From NCBI RefSeq assembly GCF_002906575.1, contig NZ_CP026309.1, positions 3,782,001 to 3,846,000 on the forward strand: DNA of 64,000 nucleotides, given 5' to 3'. Below are positions 28,061-37,204 of this stretch, piece after piece. The stretch is from Salinigranum rubrum (lineage in GTDB: Archaea; Halobacteriota; Halobacteria; Halobacteriales; Haloferacaceae). A program made the position numbers and the translations under genes. Numbering within the stretch: position 1 is the first letter of the stretch; every line of letters begins with the position of its first letter. A model generated the notes under the pieces. It was not told the origin of the DNA. It worked only from the letters and a program-made list of their open reading frames with translations, and ran no database searches.

Positions 28061-28064
28061 CTGT

Positions 28065-28232
28065 ATGGCAGACCTCATTGTCAAGGCAGCCGTCAAAGAA
28101 GCGCTCAGCGACAAGAACGTAGCCTCCGACTTCTACGATGCGCTGGACGCGGAAGTGAAGGAGCTGCTCGAGGACGCCGCTCGTCGAGCCGAGGAAAACG
28201 ACCGGAAGACCGTCCAGCCCCGCGACCTGTAA
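28065..28232 (+). CDS. short histone-fold protein, DUF1931 type
   Basis: 55 residues: MADLIVKAAVKEALSDKNVA, then SDFYDALDAEVKELLEDAARRAEENDRKTVQPRDL. It keeps the long central helix and the RKTVQPRDL end of a histone fold, where an Arg-Thr pair contacts DNA, but is shorter than standard archaeal histones. It probably dimerises and binds DNA or acts as a transcription cofactor. The strong AT-rich palindromic promoter suggests high expression. Confidence 0.85.
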   Translation: MADLIVKAAVKEALSDKNVASDFYDALDAEVKELLEDAARRAEENDRKTVQPRDL

Positions 28233-28341
28233 GTCAGCGTCGACTCACCTTCTCCGATATTTTTCGTCCTCCAGCGACAGGTCCGTCGTTCGACCGAGGA
28301 GAAGTCCGTCGCCGACGGGCCGCCGCTGCGACCCTCGCGCT

Positions 28342-29031
28342 TCACTCGCGTTCGAGGACGCGAACGCCGGAGTCGGTTCCGACGTGCACCTCGTCCGCGC
28401 TGCCGACGAACAGTCCGTGTTCGACGACGCCCGGCATCTCCGAGAGCGTGCGAGCGAGTGCTGTGGGTTCAGCGATGTCGCCGAACTCGCAGTCGAGAAC
28501 GAGGTTCCCGTTGTCCGTCACGACCGGCCCGTCCTTGCGGTCGGCGCGGCGGAGCGACGGCTCACCCCCCGCGTCGCGGACAGTCCCCGCGACCACGCTG
28601 TGGGCGACCGGCAACACCTCGACCGGGACCGGATGCGAGAGCACGTCGGCCTGCTTCGAGGAGTCGACGACGACGACGAACCGCTCGGCGGCGGTGTCGA
28701 CGAGTTTCTCGCGGGCGTGGGCCGCCCCGCCGCCCTTGACGAGTGCGAAGTCGGCGACCTGGTCGGCCCCGTCGATGGCGAGGTCGATTGTATCTACGTC
28801 TTCGAGGGCGCGGAGCGGTATGCCGGCGTCGCGGGCGCGTTGCCGCGAGTCGAACGAGGTGGGGACGCCCTCGATGTCGAGGCCGTCCGCGACGCGCTCC
28901 CCGAGGCGTCGAATCGCGTGGGCGGCCGTACTCCCCGTCCCGAGACCGACCGTCATCCCCGGTTCGACGAGCGCGGCGGCCGACTCGCCCGCCCGTCGCT
29001 TCGCCCCGTCGCTCCCGCCGGTCGTCTTCAT
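28342..29031 (-). CDS. rpiA: ribose-5-phosphate isomerase A
   Basis: 229 residues. It interconverts ribose 5-phosphate and ribulose 5-phosphate. GLGTGSTAAHAIRRLGE binds phosphate; IDGADQVADFALVKGGGAAHAREK holds the catalytic Asp and Glu/Lys region; VTDNGNLVLDCEF and MPGVVEHGLFVG finish the domain. All family motifs are present. A TTTTTACC box (minus strand, near 29050-29058) suits a leaderless start. It lies directly beyond the 101-bp repeat array, so read-through from the aminopeptidase must cross the repeats. Confidence 0.96.
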   Translation of the reverse strand: MKTTGGSDGAKRRAGESAAALVEPGMTVGLGTGSTAAHAIRRLGERVADGLDIEGVPTSFDSRQRARDAGIPLRALEDVDTIDLAIDGADQVADFALVKGGGAAHAREKLVDTAAERFVVVVDSSKQADVLSHPVPVEVLPVAHSVVAGTVRDAGGEPSLRRADRKDGPVVTDNGNLVLDCEFGDIAEPTALARTLSEMPGVVEHGLFVGSADEVHVGTDSGVRVLERE

Positions 29032-29039
29032 ACACCCTC

Positions 29040-29485
29040 GCCCGTGTTGAGCGGGTAAAAAGGTCCACGTCCCAGCCTCTCGCTCGCTCCACCGCTTCGC
29101 TCGCTCGGCAAGCCCTGGACCAAAACGACGACTACTCGAACCCCTCCGCGAGCTACTCGAACCCGTCCTCGAACACGAACGTCCACGTCCCAGCTTTTCC
29201 CTCGCTCCCTCGCTTCGCTCGGTCGCTCGGCAAAACCTGGACCAAAACGACGACTACTCGAACCCGTCCTCGAACACGAACGTCCACGTCCCAGCTTTTC
29301 CCTCGCTCCCTCGCTTCGCTCGGTCGCTCGGCAAAACCTGGACCAAAACGACGACTACTCGAACCCGTCCTCGAACACGAACGTCCACGTCCCAGCTTTT
29401 CCCTCGCTCCCTCGCTTCGCTCGGTCGCTCGGCAAAACCTGGACCAAAACGACGACTACTCGAACCCGTCCTCGAACACGAACGT
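29040..29485. repeat. 101-bp tandem repeats containing the 3' tail of the M29 aminopeptidase gene
   Basis: CTACTCGAACCCG recurs at 29153, 29254, 29355 and 29456, exactly 101 bp apart. Three full units cover 29153-29455; the fourth start, at 29456, is the stop codon of the real gene. Each unit carries a 30-nt copy of the gene's end (TFVFEDGFE-stop on the minus strand) plus about 71 nt rich in GCTCGCTTCGCTCGG-like blocks. A decayed unit lies at about 29040-29152. The three full units appear identical by eye. Confidence 0.93.
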
Positions 29486-30562
29486 GCCGTCTCGCTGGAC
29501 GACTTCGCCGTCCACCTCGATGACGGACTCGGTGCTCATGTCGACGATCATGTCGACGTGCTCGGCCGACTCGTTCGCCTCGTTCTCCTCGCCGACGCAC
29601 TCCTCGTAGGCCGCGCCGACGGCCATGTGGACCGTGTCGCCCATCTTCTCGTCGAACAGCATGTTGTAGGTGAACCGGTCGATGTTCCGGTTCATCCCGA
29701 TGCCGAGTTCGCCCAGGTAGCGCGCGCCCTCGTCGGTGTCGAAGACGCCGTCGAGGACCTCCTCGTTGCGCTCGGCCGAGTACGACTCGACGCGGCCCTC
29801 CTCGAACCGGACGCGGACCCCCTCTATCTCTCTCCCCTGCCGGTACAGCGGCATGTCGAAGTGGACCTCGCCCTCGACGCTTTCCCTCACGGGGGCGGTG
29901 AACACCTCCCCTCCCGGGAGGTTCTTCTCGCCGTAGTCGTTCAGCGTCGTGTTGCCGGCGACGGACATCGTCACGTCCGTCCCCTCGCCCGATCTGATCC
30001 GCACTTCGTCGGCGTCGTCGAGAATCTCGACCATCTCCGCCTGGTGGGCGCGCTGGGCGTCCCAGTCGAGGCTGACGGCGTCCCAGACGAAGTTCTCGTA
30101 CGCTTCGGTGCTCATTCCCGCTAGCTGGGCGTGACCGGAGGAGGGAAACTGCGTGAGACACCAGCGCTTCGAGAGCCGCTCTTTCAGCACCGGCTGCATC
30201 GCTCGCCTGTAGGCCGCGGTCGTCTCGGGCGCGACGTCGGACTGCTCGCTCACGTTGGCGCCGCCGCGAGCGATGACGACGACGTCGGTCTCCTCGTACA
30301 GCGCGAGCTGGTGGTCGGGCGTCTCGAACTCACCGCCGTCCTCGTCGCTCCCGTCGGCGCACGCGCGCAAGAACGCCCGCGAGGCGCGCTCGGAGTTGTT
30401 CAGGTAGACCGGGTTCGCCCCCCTGTCGCCGACCACCTCGTGGAGGGCGACGGCGAGGTCCTCGGCCTCCCGTGGCATGGCGATAACGACGTTCTCGCCC
30501 GCCTCGATCCCCGTCGAGTGGTCGGCGATGGTCTCCGCGTGTTCGCGGATGCGTGGGTCCAT
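29456..30562 (-). CDS. M29-family aminopeptidase (thermophilic aminopeptidase type)
   Basis: 368 residues. Metal-dependent aminopeptidase of the AmpS/PepS family. The C-terminal metal domain has VEGEVHFDMPLYRQGREIEGVRVRFEEGRV, ARYLGELGIGMNRNIDRFTYNMLFDEKMGDTVHMAVG and HVDMIVDMST, giving Glu, His and Asp ligands. The N-terminal domain has GENVVIAMPREAEDLAVALH. Length is normal. The last ten codons are copied downstream in 101-bp units. It is monocistronic and divergent from the GYD gene. Confidence 0.9.
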   Translation of the reverse strand: MDPRIREHAETIADHSTGIEAGENVVIAMPREAEDLAVALHEVVGDRGANPVYLNNSERASRAFLRACADGSDEDGGEFETPDHQLALYEETDVVVIARGGANVSEQSDVAPETTAAYRRAMQPVLKERLSKRWCLTQFPSSGHAQLAGMSTEAYENFVWDAVSLDWDAQRAHQAEMVEILDDADEVRIRSGEGTDVTMSVAGNTTLNDYGEKNLPGGEVFTAPVRESVEGEVHFDMPLYRQGREIEGVRVRFEEGRVESYSAERNEEVLDGVFDTDEGARYLGELGIGMNRNIDRFTYNMLFDEKMGDTVHMAVGAAYEECVGEENEANESAEHVDMIVDMSTESVIEVDGEVVQRDGTFVFEDGFE

Positions 30563-30745
30563 GTCTCATCGTTCCGCCCCCGCCCCATGCGTCTTTCGGC
30601 GTCGGCATCGGGCGCGGAGTGCGTCGTCGAGCGCCCGTGCGAGGTCGTATCTCCTGTTTCCCCTGATATCCCTGCGCGTGAGAGAAACTGACATGCCGTC
30701 CCGGCGCGTCTTATCCCCGCCCGCAGACGCGGGAGTGGTGAAACG

Positions 30746-31036
30746 ATGCCTACCTACATTACGCTGGTCGACTGGACGGGAGAGGGGATCGCGAACGTCA
30801 AGGAGAGCCCCCGACGGCTCCAGCAGGCCCGGGAGGTCTTCTCGACACACGGTGGCGAGATGACGGAGTTCTTCATGACGATGGGGCAACACGACATGGT
30901 CGTCGTCTCGCAGTTCCCGGACGACGAGTCGTACGCGAAGGCGTTGCTGACGGTCGCCCGCGGCGGCTCCGTGCGGACGGAGACGCTGAAGGCGTTCACC
31001 GAGGACGAGTACCGCGACGTCGTCGACGCGCTCTGA
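30746..31036 (+). CDS. GYD-domain protein
   Basis: 96 residues with MPTYITLVDWTGEGIANVKESPRRL and GGEMTEFFMTMGQHDMVVVSQFPDDESYAKALL, the ferredoxin-like dimeric barrel of the GYD family. The GQHDMV stretch replaces the GxYD motif. No reaction is known. It lies between the divergent aminopeptidase and a convergent MFS carrier. Confidence 0.88.
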   Translation: MPTYITLVDWTGEGIANVKESPRRLQQAREVFSTHGGEMTEFFMTMGQHDMVVVSQFPDDESYAKALLTVARGGSVRTETLKAFTEDEYRDVVDAL

Positions 31037-31113
31037 GCGGCTCGCCGCTCGCTCTGGTTCTTTCGACCGCCTCGAAGCCCGCCAGTGGAGACGATGGGGT
31101 CGGCGTACCCCCG

Positions 31114-32373
31114 TCAGTCGGTCGGTTCGGCGGCCGACTCGGCGTACTCGGCTTCGGCAGGCTCGTCCATGAAGTACCCCGCGACGGCGGTCCCGAGGCT
31201 CGCGACGGCCAGGACGACGAGCGACGGCGCGAACGCCCCCGTCAGGTCACGGAGCGCGCCGATGAGGAACGGTCCCGCGAACCCGCCGACTTCACCGAAC
31301 GTGAACATCAGTCCCGTCGCCACCGCGGTGAGTCGGGGACCGATCCCCGCCATCTCGATCGGAAGCGCACGAACGAGCGGCGACAGCCCGCCGATGACGA
31401 ACGTCCCGATCAGCACGAGCGAGAGCGTCAGCGTCCAGACGCCACCAGCGACGACCAGTCCCAGGAGGCCGAGCGTGCCCGCGAGTCCACACGCAACGAT
31501 GGGCAGCCGGCGCGTCGAGAACCGGTCCGAGAGGACGGGAACGCTGACGATGCCGAGGACGCGGACGAGGATGAACAGGCTCGTGAGCGTCCCCGCCAGG
31601 GTGGGCGTGACGCCCCGCGCTTCGAGTATCGTCGGGAGCCAACTCGACAGGCCGTGGGTGATGAACAGCCGCAACGTCGCGACGATAACCACGAGGAACA
31701 GCCCGTAGTGGGTGACGACGCTGACGAGGTCCTCGCGCATCGACGCCAGCGAGAAGGTCTGATCGTCGGCCTGCGCGGGGAACTCGTCGATGCGGCCCCA
31801 CAGGTACCACGAGGCCACCGTCCAGACCGCCGCGAACCCGACCACGACCGCCCCGGTGTACCAGAAGAACGGTCGCCAGCCACCCACGAACGGGCCGATG
31901 AGCGGGCGAGCGACGGCGAACACGGTCGCGCTTCCGAGCGTGGCCCCGATCATGTAGACGGAGGACATCGTCCCCGACCGCTCCGGTGGAAACAGTTCGG
32001 AGACGAGCTTCGGGAGGCCGAACGTGACCGCCATCCCGCCGACGCCGATGAGCAGGGTCGGGAGGAGAATCGTCACGAATCCGGTTGGGAGTCCGCGCAC
32101 GACGTGGGCCGCCCCGATGACGAACAGCCCCGCACCGAGTGCGCTCCGCGAGCCCAGTCGGTCGATGACGAGCCCCGACACCAGCGACAGGGGGATGTAG
32201 CTGAGTTGGATCGCACCGCTGACGATTCCCGCCTGCGTGCTGGTTAGCCCCAGTTCCTCGATGACGGGAGGGAGGAAGGCTGCCAGCGAGAACCACGTGA
32301 AGGTGAAGAGGAAGTAGCCCGCGCTGGCGAGTCCGAGGAGCACGTACGATTCGGACGGGGGTCGTCGGTCCAC
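31114..32373 (-). CDS. MFS transporter, nitrate/cyanate-type carrier
   Basis: About 419 residues with 12 membrane helices; the first is LGLASAGYFLFTFTWFSLAAFLPPVIEELG. The loop 2-3 motif is LVIDRLGSRSALGAG. The family includes CynX/NimT-like carriers; substrate unknown. Start is uncertain. A GTG at 32373 gives MDRRPPSESYVLL. An ATG at 32405 with good haloarchaeal codons (MADPSLSPREPWTDD) is out of frame unless one base is added in the G5 run at 32357-32361, as at other split genes here. It is divergent from the threonine aldolase. Confidence 0.8.
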   Translation of the reverse strand: MDRRPPSESYVLLGLASAGYFLFTFTWFSLAAFLPPVIEELGLTSTQAGIVSGAIQLSYIPLSLVSGLVIDRLGSRSALGAGLFVIGAAHVVRGLPTGFVTILLPTLLIGVGGMAVTFGLPKLVSELFPPERSGTMSSVYMIGATLGSATVFAVARPLIGPFVGGWRPFFWYTGAVVVGFAAVWTVASWYLWGRIDEFPAQADDQTFSLASMREDLVSVVTHYGLFLVVIVATLRLFITHGLSSWLPTILEARGVTPTLAGTLTSLFILVRVLGIVSVPVLSDRFSTRRLPIVACGLAGTLGLLGLVVAGGVWTLTLSLVLIGTFVIGGLSPLVRALPIEMAGIGPRLTAVATGLMFTFGEVGGFAGPFLIGALRDLTGAFAPSLVVLAVASLGTAVAGYFMDEPAEAEYAESAAEPTD

Positions 32374-32503
32374 GGCTCTCGCGGAGAGAGTGAGGGGTCG
32401 GCCATATAGGTTCGCCGTTCCGTGGTGCTGTTTCGGGGGAGAACGCGTGCCCCGTCGTCGACTGACCACCACCGCTTTATCTCTCGCCGCACTCCCGAGA
32501 GCC

Positions 32504-33532
32504 ATGATAGACCTCCGCTCGGACACCGTCACGAAGCCATCGCAGGCCATGCGCGACGCCGCCCGCGACGCCGAGGTGGGCGACGACGTCTACGGCGACG
32601 ACCCCTCGGTCAACGAACTCGAACGCCGCGCCGCCGACCTCGTCGGCAAAGAGAAGGCGCTGTTCGTGCCGTCGGGGACGATGGGCAACCAGGTCGCCAT
32701 CCGCACCCACACCGAGCGGGGGCAGGAACTCGTCGTCGACGAGCAGGCCCACGTCGTCAAGTGGGAAGTCGGCGGCGTCGCCGACCTCTCGGGGGTGCAG
32801 GCGCGGATGGTCGACTGCGGCCCGCGCGCGGTTCCGACGGCCGCACAGGTCGAAGCGGCCCACGTCGAGGAGTCGCTGCACCGGCCCGGCACGGGCTTAC
32901 TCTGCGTGGAGAACACCCACAACAGCCGCGGCGGCGTCGCCGTCGGCGTCGACGAAATCGCGGAGGCCTGCGAGGCGGCTCACGACCTCGGAGTCCCCGT
33001 CCACCTCGACGGGGCCCGCGTGTTCAACGCGAGCGTCGCGCTCGGCGTCGCACCCGAGGAGCTGACCGGGCCCGCCGACACGGTGAACTTCTGTCTCTCG
33101 AAGGGGCTCGGCGCGCCCGTCGGGTCGATTCTCGCCGGCCCCGAGGGGTTCGTCGAGCGGGCACGGCGAGTCAGAAAGCTGTTCGGCGGGGGGATGCGAC
33201 AGGCCGGTATCGTCGCCGCTCCCGGGCTCTTGGCGCTGGAGAACGTCGACCGACTCGCGGAGGACCACGCGAACGCCCGGACGCTCGCTGCGGGTCTCGA
33301 CGACATCGCCGGGCTGTCGACCCGGGAACCGGACACGAACATCGTGATGCTCTCCGTCGAGGCGGACGTCCACGCCGACGACCTCGTCGCCGCGTGCGAA
33401 GAACACGGCGTCGCCTTCGGGGCGCGGGACGCCTCGTCGGCCCGACTGTGTACCCACCTCGACGTCTCCCGGGCCGAAGTACGGGAGGCGGTCGACCGCG
33501 TCGCGGCGGCGGTCGGGAGCCTGCGCGCCTGA
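32504..33532 (+). CDS. low-specificity L-threonine aldolase
   Basis: 342 residues. PLP enzyme cleaving threonine or allo-threonine to glycine and acetaldehyde. MIDLRSDTVTKPSQAMRDA, the PLP-stacking FVPSGTMGNQVAIRTH, VHLDGARVFNASVALG with the Asp, and NFCLSKGLGAPVGSIL with the PLP lysine are all present. GCTTTATCTC about 27 nt before the ATG makes it a leaderless gene. The 38-codon in-frame extension upstream is basic and rejected. Confidence 0.93.
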   Translation: MIDLRSDTVTKPSQAMRDAARDAEVGDDVYGDDPSVNELERRAADLVGKEKALFVPSGTMGNQVAIRTHTERGQELVVDEQAHVVKWEVGGVADLSGVQARMVDCGPRAVPTAAQVEAAHVEESLHRPGTGLLCVENTHNSRGGVAVGVDEIAEACEAAHDLGVPVHLDGARVFNASVALGVAPEELTGPADTVNFCLSKGLGAPVGSILAGPEGFVERARRVRKLFGGGMRQAGIVAAPGLLALENVDRLAEDHANARTLAAGLDDIAGLSTREPDTNIVMLSVEADVHADDLVAACEEHGVAFGARDASSARLCTHLDVSRAEVREAVDRVAAAVGSLRA

Positions 33533-33579
33533 CCGACCCGTAAGGCTCGGGCGGGTGTCGTGACGGTGTCCCGGCCGTC

Positions 33580-35910
33580 TCAGGTCTCCTCGTAGAGGTC
33601 GACGATGTCGTCGTAGTCGAGTTCGCCGTTCTCGTTGAAGTCGTAGGCGTTCGCGTTCAGGCGAACCGAGTCGGACTCGAACTGGTCGAACAGCAGGACG
33701 ACGTCGTCGTAGTCGAGCCTCCCGTTCCCGTTGACGTCCTCGTACCGGCCGTCGCCGTCGAGGTCGGTCGGTTCGTCGCCCGAGCCACCCACCGACGGCG
33801 GACCGGTGACGACCAGCCCGTTCCGCGTCGCCACGTCGACCGACTCGCCGGCGTCGTCGTCGAACGCCTCCACCTCGACCACGAGGTCCGTCGTCCCCGC
33901 GCCGACGCCGGTGAGTTTGATGCTCGCCAGCGGGACGTCCGTCGCGCCCGGCGTGACGCTGTTCTCGACGTCGACGAGTTCCAGTTCGACCGACTCACCC
34001 TCCGTCACCGTCGGCGACCGCGTGAGGCCGACCCCCTCGGGGTAGCTCGCGCTCACGATTTCGGCGACGTCCGGGTGGGCGACGGAGACCGTGATCCGAG
34101 CGCCGGAGAAGCCGTCCATCGCCGACAGCAAGGAGAGGTCGACGCTGCCCGCCGCGCCGTTGCCGAGGGCGACCGAACCGACGCCGACGACGGTGGTCGC
34201 CACTCGGAAAATGGTGGTCGTCCCGCTGATCTCGTGACCCACGAAGACGAGCGGGTCGCCGATGGGGCTCTCCTCGGCGGTCGCGAAGGCCAGTCCTTCC
34301 GGGCCGAGGTCGCCGGCGGCGTACGACGGGGCGTCGCCCTCGACGATCTCCGCCTCGATATCGACCGAGAAGTCCCGCTCGTTGATGTACTGGACGAACG
34401 TCGGCGACTCGGGGTCGGTGATCTCGTACACCATCACCCCGCCGACGCGTTCGAGCCCGATGAACGCGTAGTGGCGGTCGCCGATCCGTCCGAGCGTGAG
34501 CCCCTCGGGTTCGGGACCCTTGTTGTCGCTGCGGCCGTCGGGGTCGCTCTCGGCGTTGTCGTTGTTGAACTCTTCGGGGAACCGCTCGGCGGTGATGCGC
34601 TCGAAGTCGCTCCCGCTGTCGAACACCCGCTCCCCGTCGGTGCTGAAGATGCTGAACGACCGTCCGCCGAAGACGTATATCTCCTCGTACTGCCCGTCGC
34701 CGTCGGTGTCGCCGAGCGTCGTCGTCACGCCTTTCGCGCCGAGGTTCTCGGGCCGCTGGAGCTCCTCGACGCTGTCGATCCCTTCTATCTCGTCGAAGTC
34801 GAACGCGTCGGGGTCGAGGTCGAGGTCGGCGACCTCGCTCTCCTCGCTGAACCCGTCGTAGTCGCGGCTGTCGCCCTCGTTGGCCGTGACGAGGTACGTC
34901 TCGCCGCCGACGCTGTACGCGCCGATGGCGTCGGGCTGGAGGATGCCCTTGATGGGCCAGTTCCGGATGTTGACGCCGCCGTCCTCGTTGCTGGCGTCGA
35001 GTTCGTTCCCCGGGAGGCTGTAGTCTTTGAACCCGAGCGGCAGGAGCTTCGTGACGCTGGCGCTCTCGATGTCGATCTCGGCGATCGCGTTGTTCTCCTG
35101 CAGCGAGACCCACGCGGTCGTCGAGTCGTCGCTCACGGCCACGTACTCCGGCTCGAAGTCCTGGGAGGCGCTCGCGCCCGGCCCGAAGACCCTGATTCCT
35201 CGGCTCCGCAGTTCCTCTTCCTGGCCGTCGAACTGGGTGAAGCCCGCGGTGCTGACCGTCGCCGCGTCCGCGCCCGCCGAGATATCGACGATGCTGACCG
35301 ACCCCCGCGGGTCGACGGTGTAGTCGTCGTTCGGTTCCGCCTCGTTGGCGACGAGCGCCTGCTGCCCGTCGGGGGTGAACGTCACCTTGTCCGGGAGCGC
35401 CCCGACCGTCGCCGTCCCGAGGAGGTCGAGCGAAGCGGGGTCGTAGAAGCCGACCTGTCCCGGTTCCTGTGCGTTCTCGGCCTCGATGGCGACGGCGACC
35501 GTCTCCGTGGCGACCGAGACGCTGTTCGCGCTACTCACGCCGGCGAGTTCGCCCGCCACGTCGAGCGCGGCGACCTTCGTCGGCGCTGTCGGGTCCGAGA
35601 CGTCGAGCACGTCGACGCCGCCGATGTCGGCGTTGATCACGAACAGTCGCTGCGTGGGCGGGTGGTAGTCGACGATTTCGGCCCCGCCCTCGTCGAACAG
35701 CCCCGACTCGTACCGGCCGATCGATTCGAGGTGGACGAGCCCGCTCTGTGGAATCGCCCCTCCCTCGGCCTGGGAGAGCGCCCCTCCGTCCGCTGTCGTC
35801 GCGTCGCTGTTTGCGGCCGCCGGCGCGGCCAGCAGTGCGAGTGCGGTACTCCCGGAGAGGCCGAGGAACGCCCGGCGTCCGAACCATGAGCCCTGTTGTG
35901 AATCTCTCAC
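33580..35910 (-). CDS. secreted choice-of-anchor-I protein with cohesin-like and dockerin-like modules
   Basis: 776 residues from GTG. The Tat signal is FGRRAFLGLSGSTALALLAAPAAA. Residues about 55-570 form a beta-propeller-like region of the choice-of-anchor I family (GGVDVLDVSDPTAPTKVAAL; VTANEGDSRDYDGFSEESEV; GPEPEGLTLGRIG), related to secreted phosphatase-like proteins. About 575-700 looks like a cohesin fold (GSVDLSLLSAMDGFSGARITVSV). The end has two EF-hand dockerin repeats, DLDGDGRYEDVNGNGRLDYD and YDFNENGELDYDDIVDLYEE, likely calcium-binding. No other dockerin or cohesin protein is in the window. A TATATAAT box lies about 40 nt upstream. Confidence 0.88.
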   Translation of the reverse strand: MRDSQQGSWFGRRAFLGLSGSTALALLAAPAAANSDATTADGGALSQAEGGAIPQSGLVHLESIGRYESGLFDEGGAEIVDYHPPTQRLFVINADIGGVDVLDVSDPTAPTKVAALDVAGELAGVSSANSVSVATETVAVAIEAENAQEPGQVGFYDPASLDLLGTATVGALPDKVTFTPDGQQALVANEAEPNDDYTVDPRGSVSIVDISAGADAATVSTAGFTQFDGQEEELRSRGIRVFGPGASASQDFEPEYVAVSDDSTTAWVSLQENNAIAEIDIESASVTKLLPLGFKDYSLPGNELDASNEDGGVNIRNWPIKGILQPDAIGAYSVGGETYLVTANEGDSRDYDGFSEESEVADLDLDPDAFDFDEIEGIDSVEELQRPENLGAKGVTTTLGDTDGDGQYEEIYVFGGRSFSIFSTDGERVFDSGSDFERITAERFPEEFNNDNAESDPDGRSDNKGPEPEGLTLGRIGDRHYAFIGLERVGGVMVYEITDPESPTFVQYINERDFSVDIEAEIVEGDAPSYAAGDLGPEGLAFATAEESPIGDPLVFVGHEISGTTTIFRVATTVVGVGSVALGNGAAGSVDLSLLSAMDGFSGARITVSVAHPDVAEIVSASYPEGVGLTRSPTVTEGESVELELVDVENSVTPGATDVPLASIKLTGVGAGTTDLVVEVEAFDDDAGESVDVATRNGLVVTGPPSVGGSGDEPTDLDGDGRYEDVNGNGRLDYDDVVLLFDQFESDSVRLNANAYDFNENGELDYDDIVDLYEET

Positions 35911-36153
35911 AGGCGGTGGTCTCGGGTTCCCGAGTTAGTCTTGTCCATCATATTATATATTCAGGTACGAAACAGTTACGAGACCGTCGTACCCAACAGA
36001 CGCGGACTGATACGTCAGAGCATACAACAAGTAACTGATATTTGCGGTCGTGCCCTGTGACGTACAGTCTCGTGCGTAGTCCGACACCGTCCGCGAAACG
36101 GACACCCGTCCCGAGCGCGGGAGCTATCGCTCCGAGTTATGCGAAAGGGGGGC

Positions 36154-37098
36154 TCACAGTTCGGGTTCGATGTAGACCATCCCCACCCGGCCGTCGACGC
36201 GCCTGAGTTCCTCCTCGATGGCCGTGATGTCGTCGTCGATGTTCTCGGTGTCGGTGTCGGCGTCGAAGCTCACGTCGGCCGTGACGAGGACGTTCCCCGG
36301 ACCGAAGAACACCGTCCGGAAGCGGTCGACGTGGACCACGCCCTCGTGGGTCCGAATCGTCTCGCGGAGCCGTTCTTCGACATCCCGCGGGAGCGACTCG
36401 CCGATGAGTAGCCGCTTGTTCTCCCACGCCAGCGCGAGCGCGAAGCCCATCAGGAGGAGGCCGATGATGACGGCCGAGGCGGAGTCGAAGATGGGGTTAC
36501 CCGTCACCCGGGTGAGGACGATTCCGACGAGGGCGATGGCGGCGCCGCCGAGCGCGATGGCGTCCTCGGTGAACGCCGTCAGCGTGGTGACGTCGCTCGT
36601 TTTCTTGAACGCCTCGACGATGCCCGCCCACTCGTACTCGGTGATCTGTCGCTGGAGTTCGGCGTTGGCCTTGACGAGCGCGTACGTCTCGAAGGCGATG
36701 GCGCCGACGAGGACGACGACGTTCACGTAGAAGGGGTCGATGCTCGCCCCGAACAGCGTGAACGACGACCCGCCGCCGGCGTGGGCCGGGTGGAGGACGG
36801 CGTCGTAGCCGTGTTTCAGCGACTCCCACCCGGCGATGCCGAACAGGAGGACCGACACCAGAAACGCGTAGAAGAACTGCGCCTTGCCGTAGCCGAACGG
36901 GTGGCCGCGGTCGGCGTCCCGTCCGCTGTAGCGGATACCGATGAGGAGGAAGACCTGATTGCCGGTGTCGGAGATGGAGTGGTACGTCTCCGAGAGCATC
37001 GAGGGACTGCCGGTGAGGAGGAACCCGACGAACTTCATCACCGCGATGGCGCCGTTCGCGACGAGCGCGGCGAGGACGACGGAGGTGCTACTGCCCAT
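36154..37098 (-). CDS. cation diffusion facilitator (CDF) transporter
   Basis: 314 residues, six membrane helices. SETYHSISDTGNQVFLLIG holds the first metal site (HxxxD) and FKKTSDVTTLTAFTEDAIALGG the second. HPFGYGKAQFFYAF follows the first helix pair. The C-terminal domain (HVDRFRTVFFGPGNVLVTADVSF) is the usual ferredoxin-like regulatory part. It likely exports zinc, manganese or iron by proton antiport. It is divergent from the phosphoesterase gene. Confidence 0.9.
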   Translation of the reverse strand: MGSSTSVVLAALVANGAIAVMKFVGFLLTGSPSMLSETYHSISDTGNQVFLLIGIRYSGRDADRGHPFGYGKAQFFYAFLVSVLLFGIAGWESLKHGYDAVLHPAHAGGGSSFTLFGASIDPFYVNVVVLVGAIAFETYALVKANAELQRQITEYEWAGIVEAFKKTSDVTTLTAFTEDAIALGGAAIALVGIVLTRVTGNPIFDSASAVIIGLLLMGFALALAWENKRLLIGESLPRDVEERLRETIRTHEGVVHVDRFRTVFFGPGNVLVTADVSFDADTDTENIDDDITAIEEELRRVDGRVGMVYIEPEL

Positions 37099-37204
37099 AC
37101 TCCCGGGTGACGCCCCCTCACGTTATACCCTTGGCTTGTGCCCGTCGCATCGTTCGGGAGGGTCAAGCGGTAGCTTCCTGTATCCTCCCTCCCCTACCCC
37201 CGCC

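Noticed and set aside
29040-29485. CRISPR array
   Set aside because: Units are identical over their whole 101 bp and contain a gene tail; there are no unique spacers or cas genes.
34075-35889. A 604-codon plus-strand frame opposite the secreted protein
   Set aside because: It mirrors the codon pattern of the real gene on the other strand; the real one has a Tat signal and domains.
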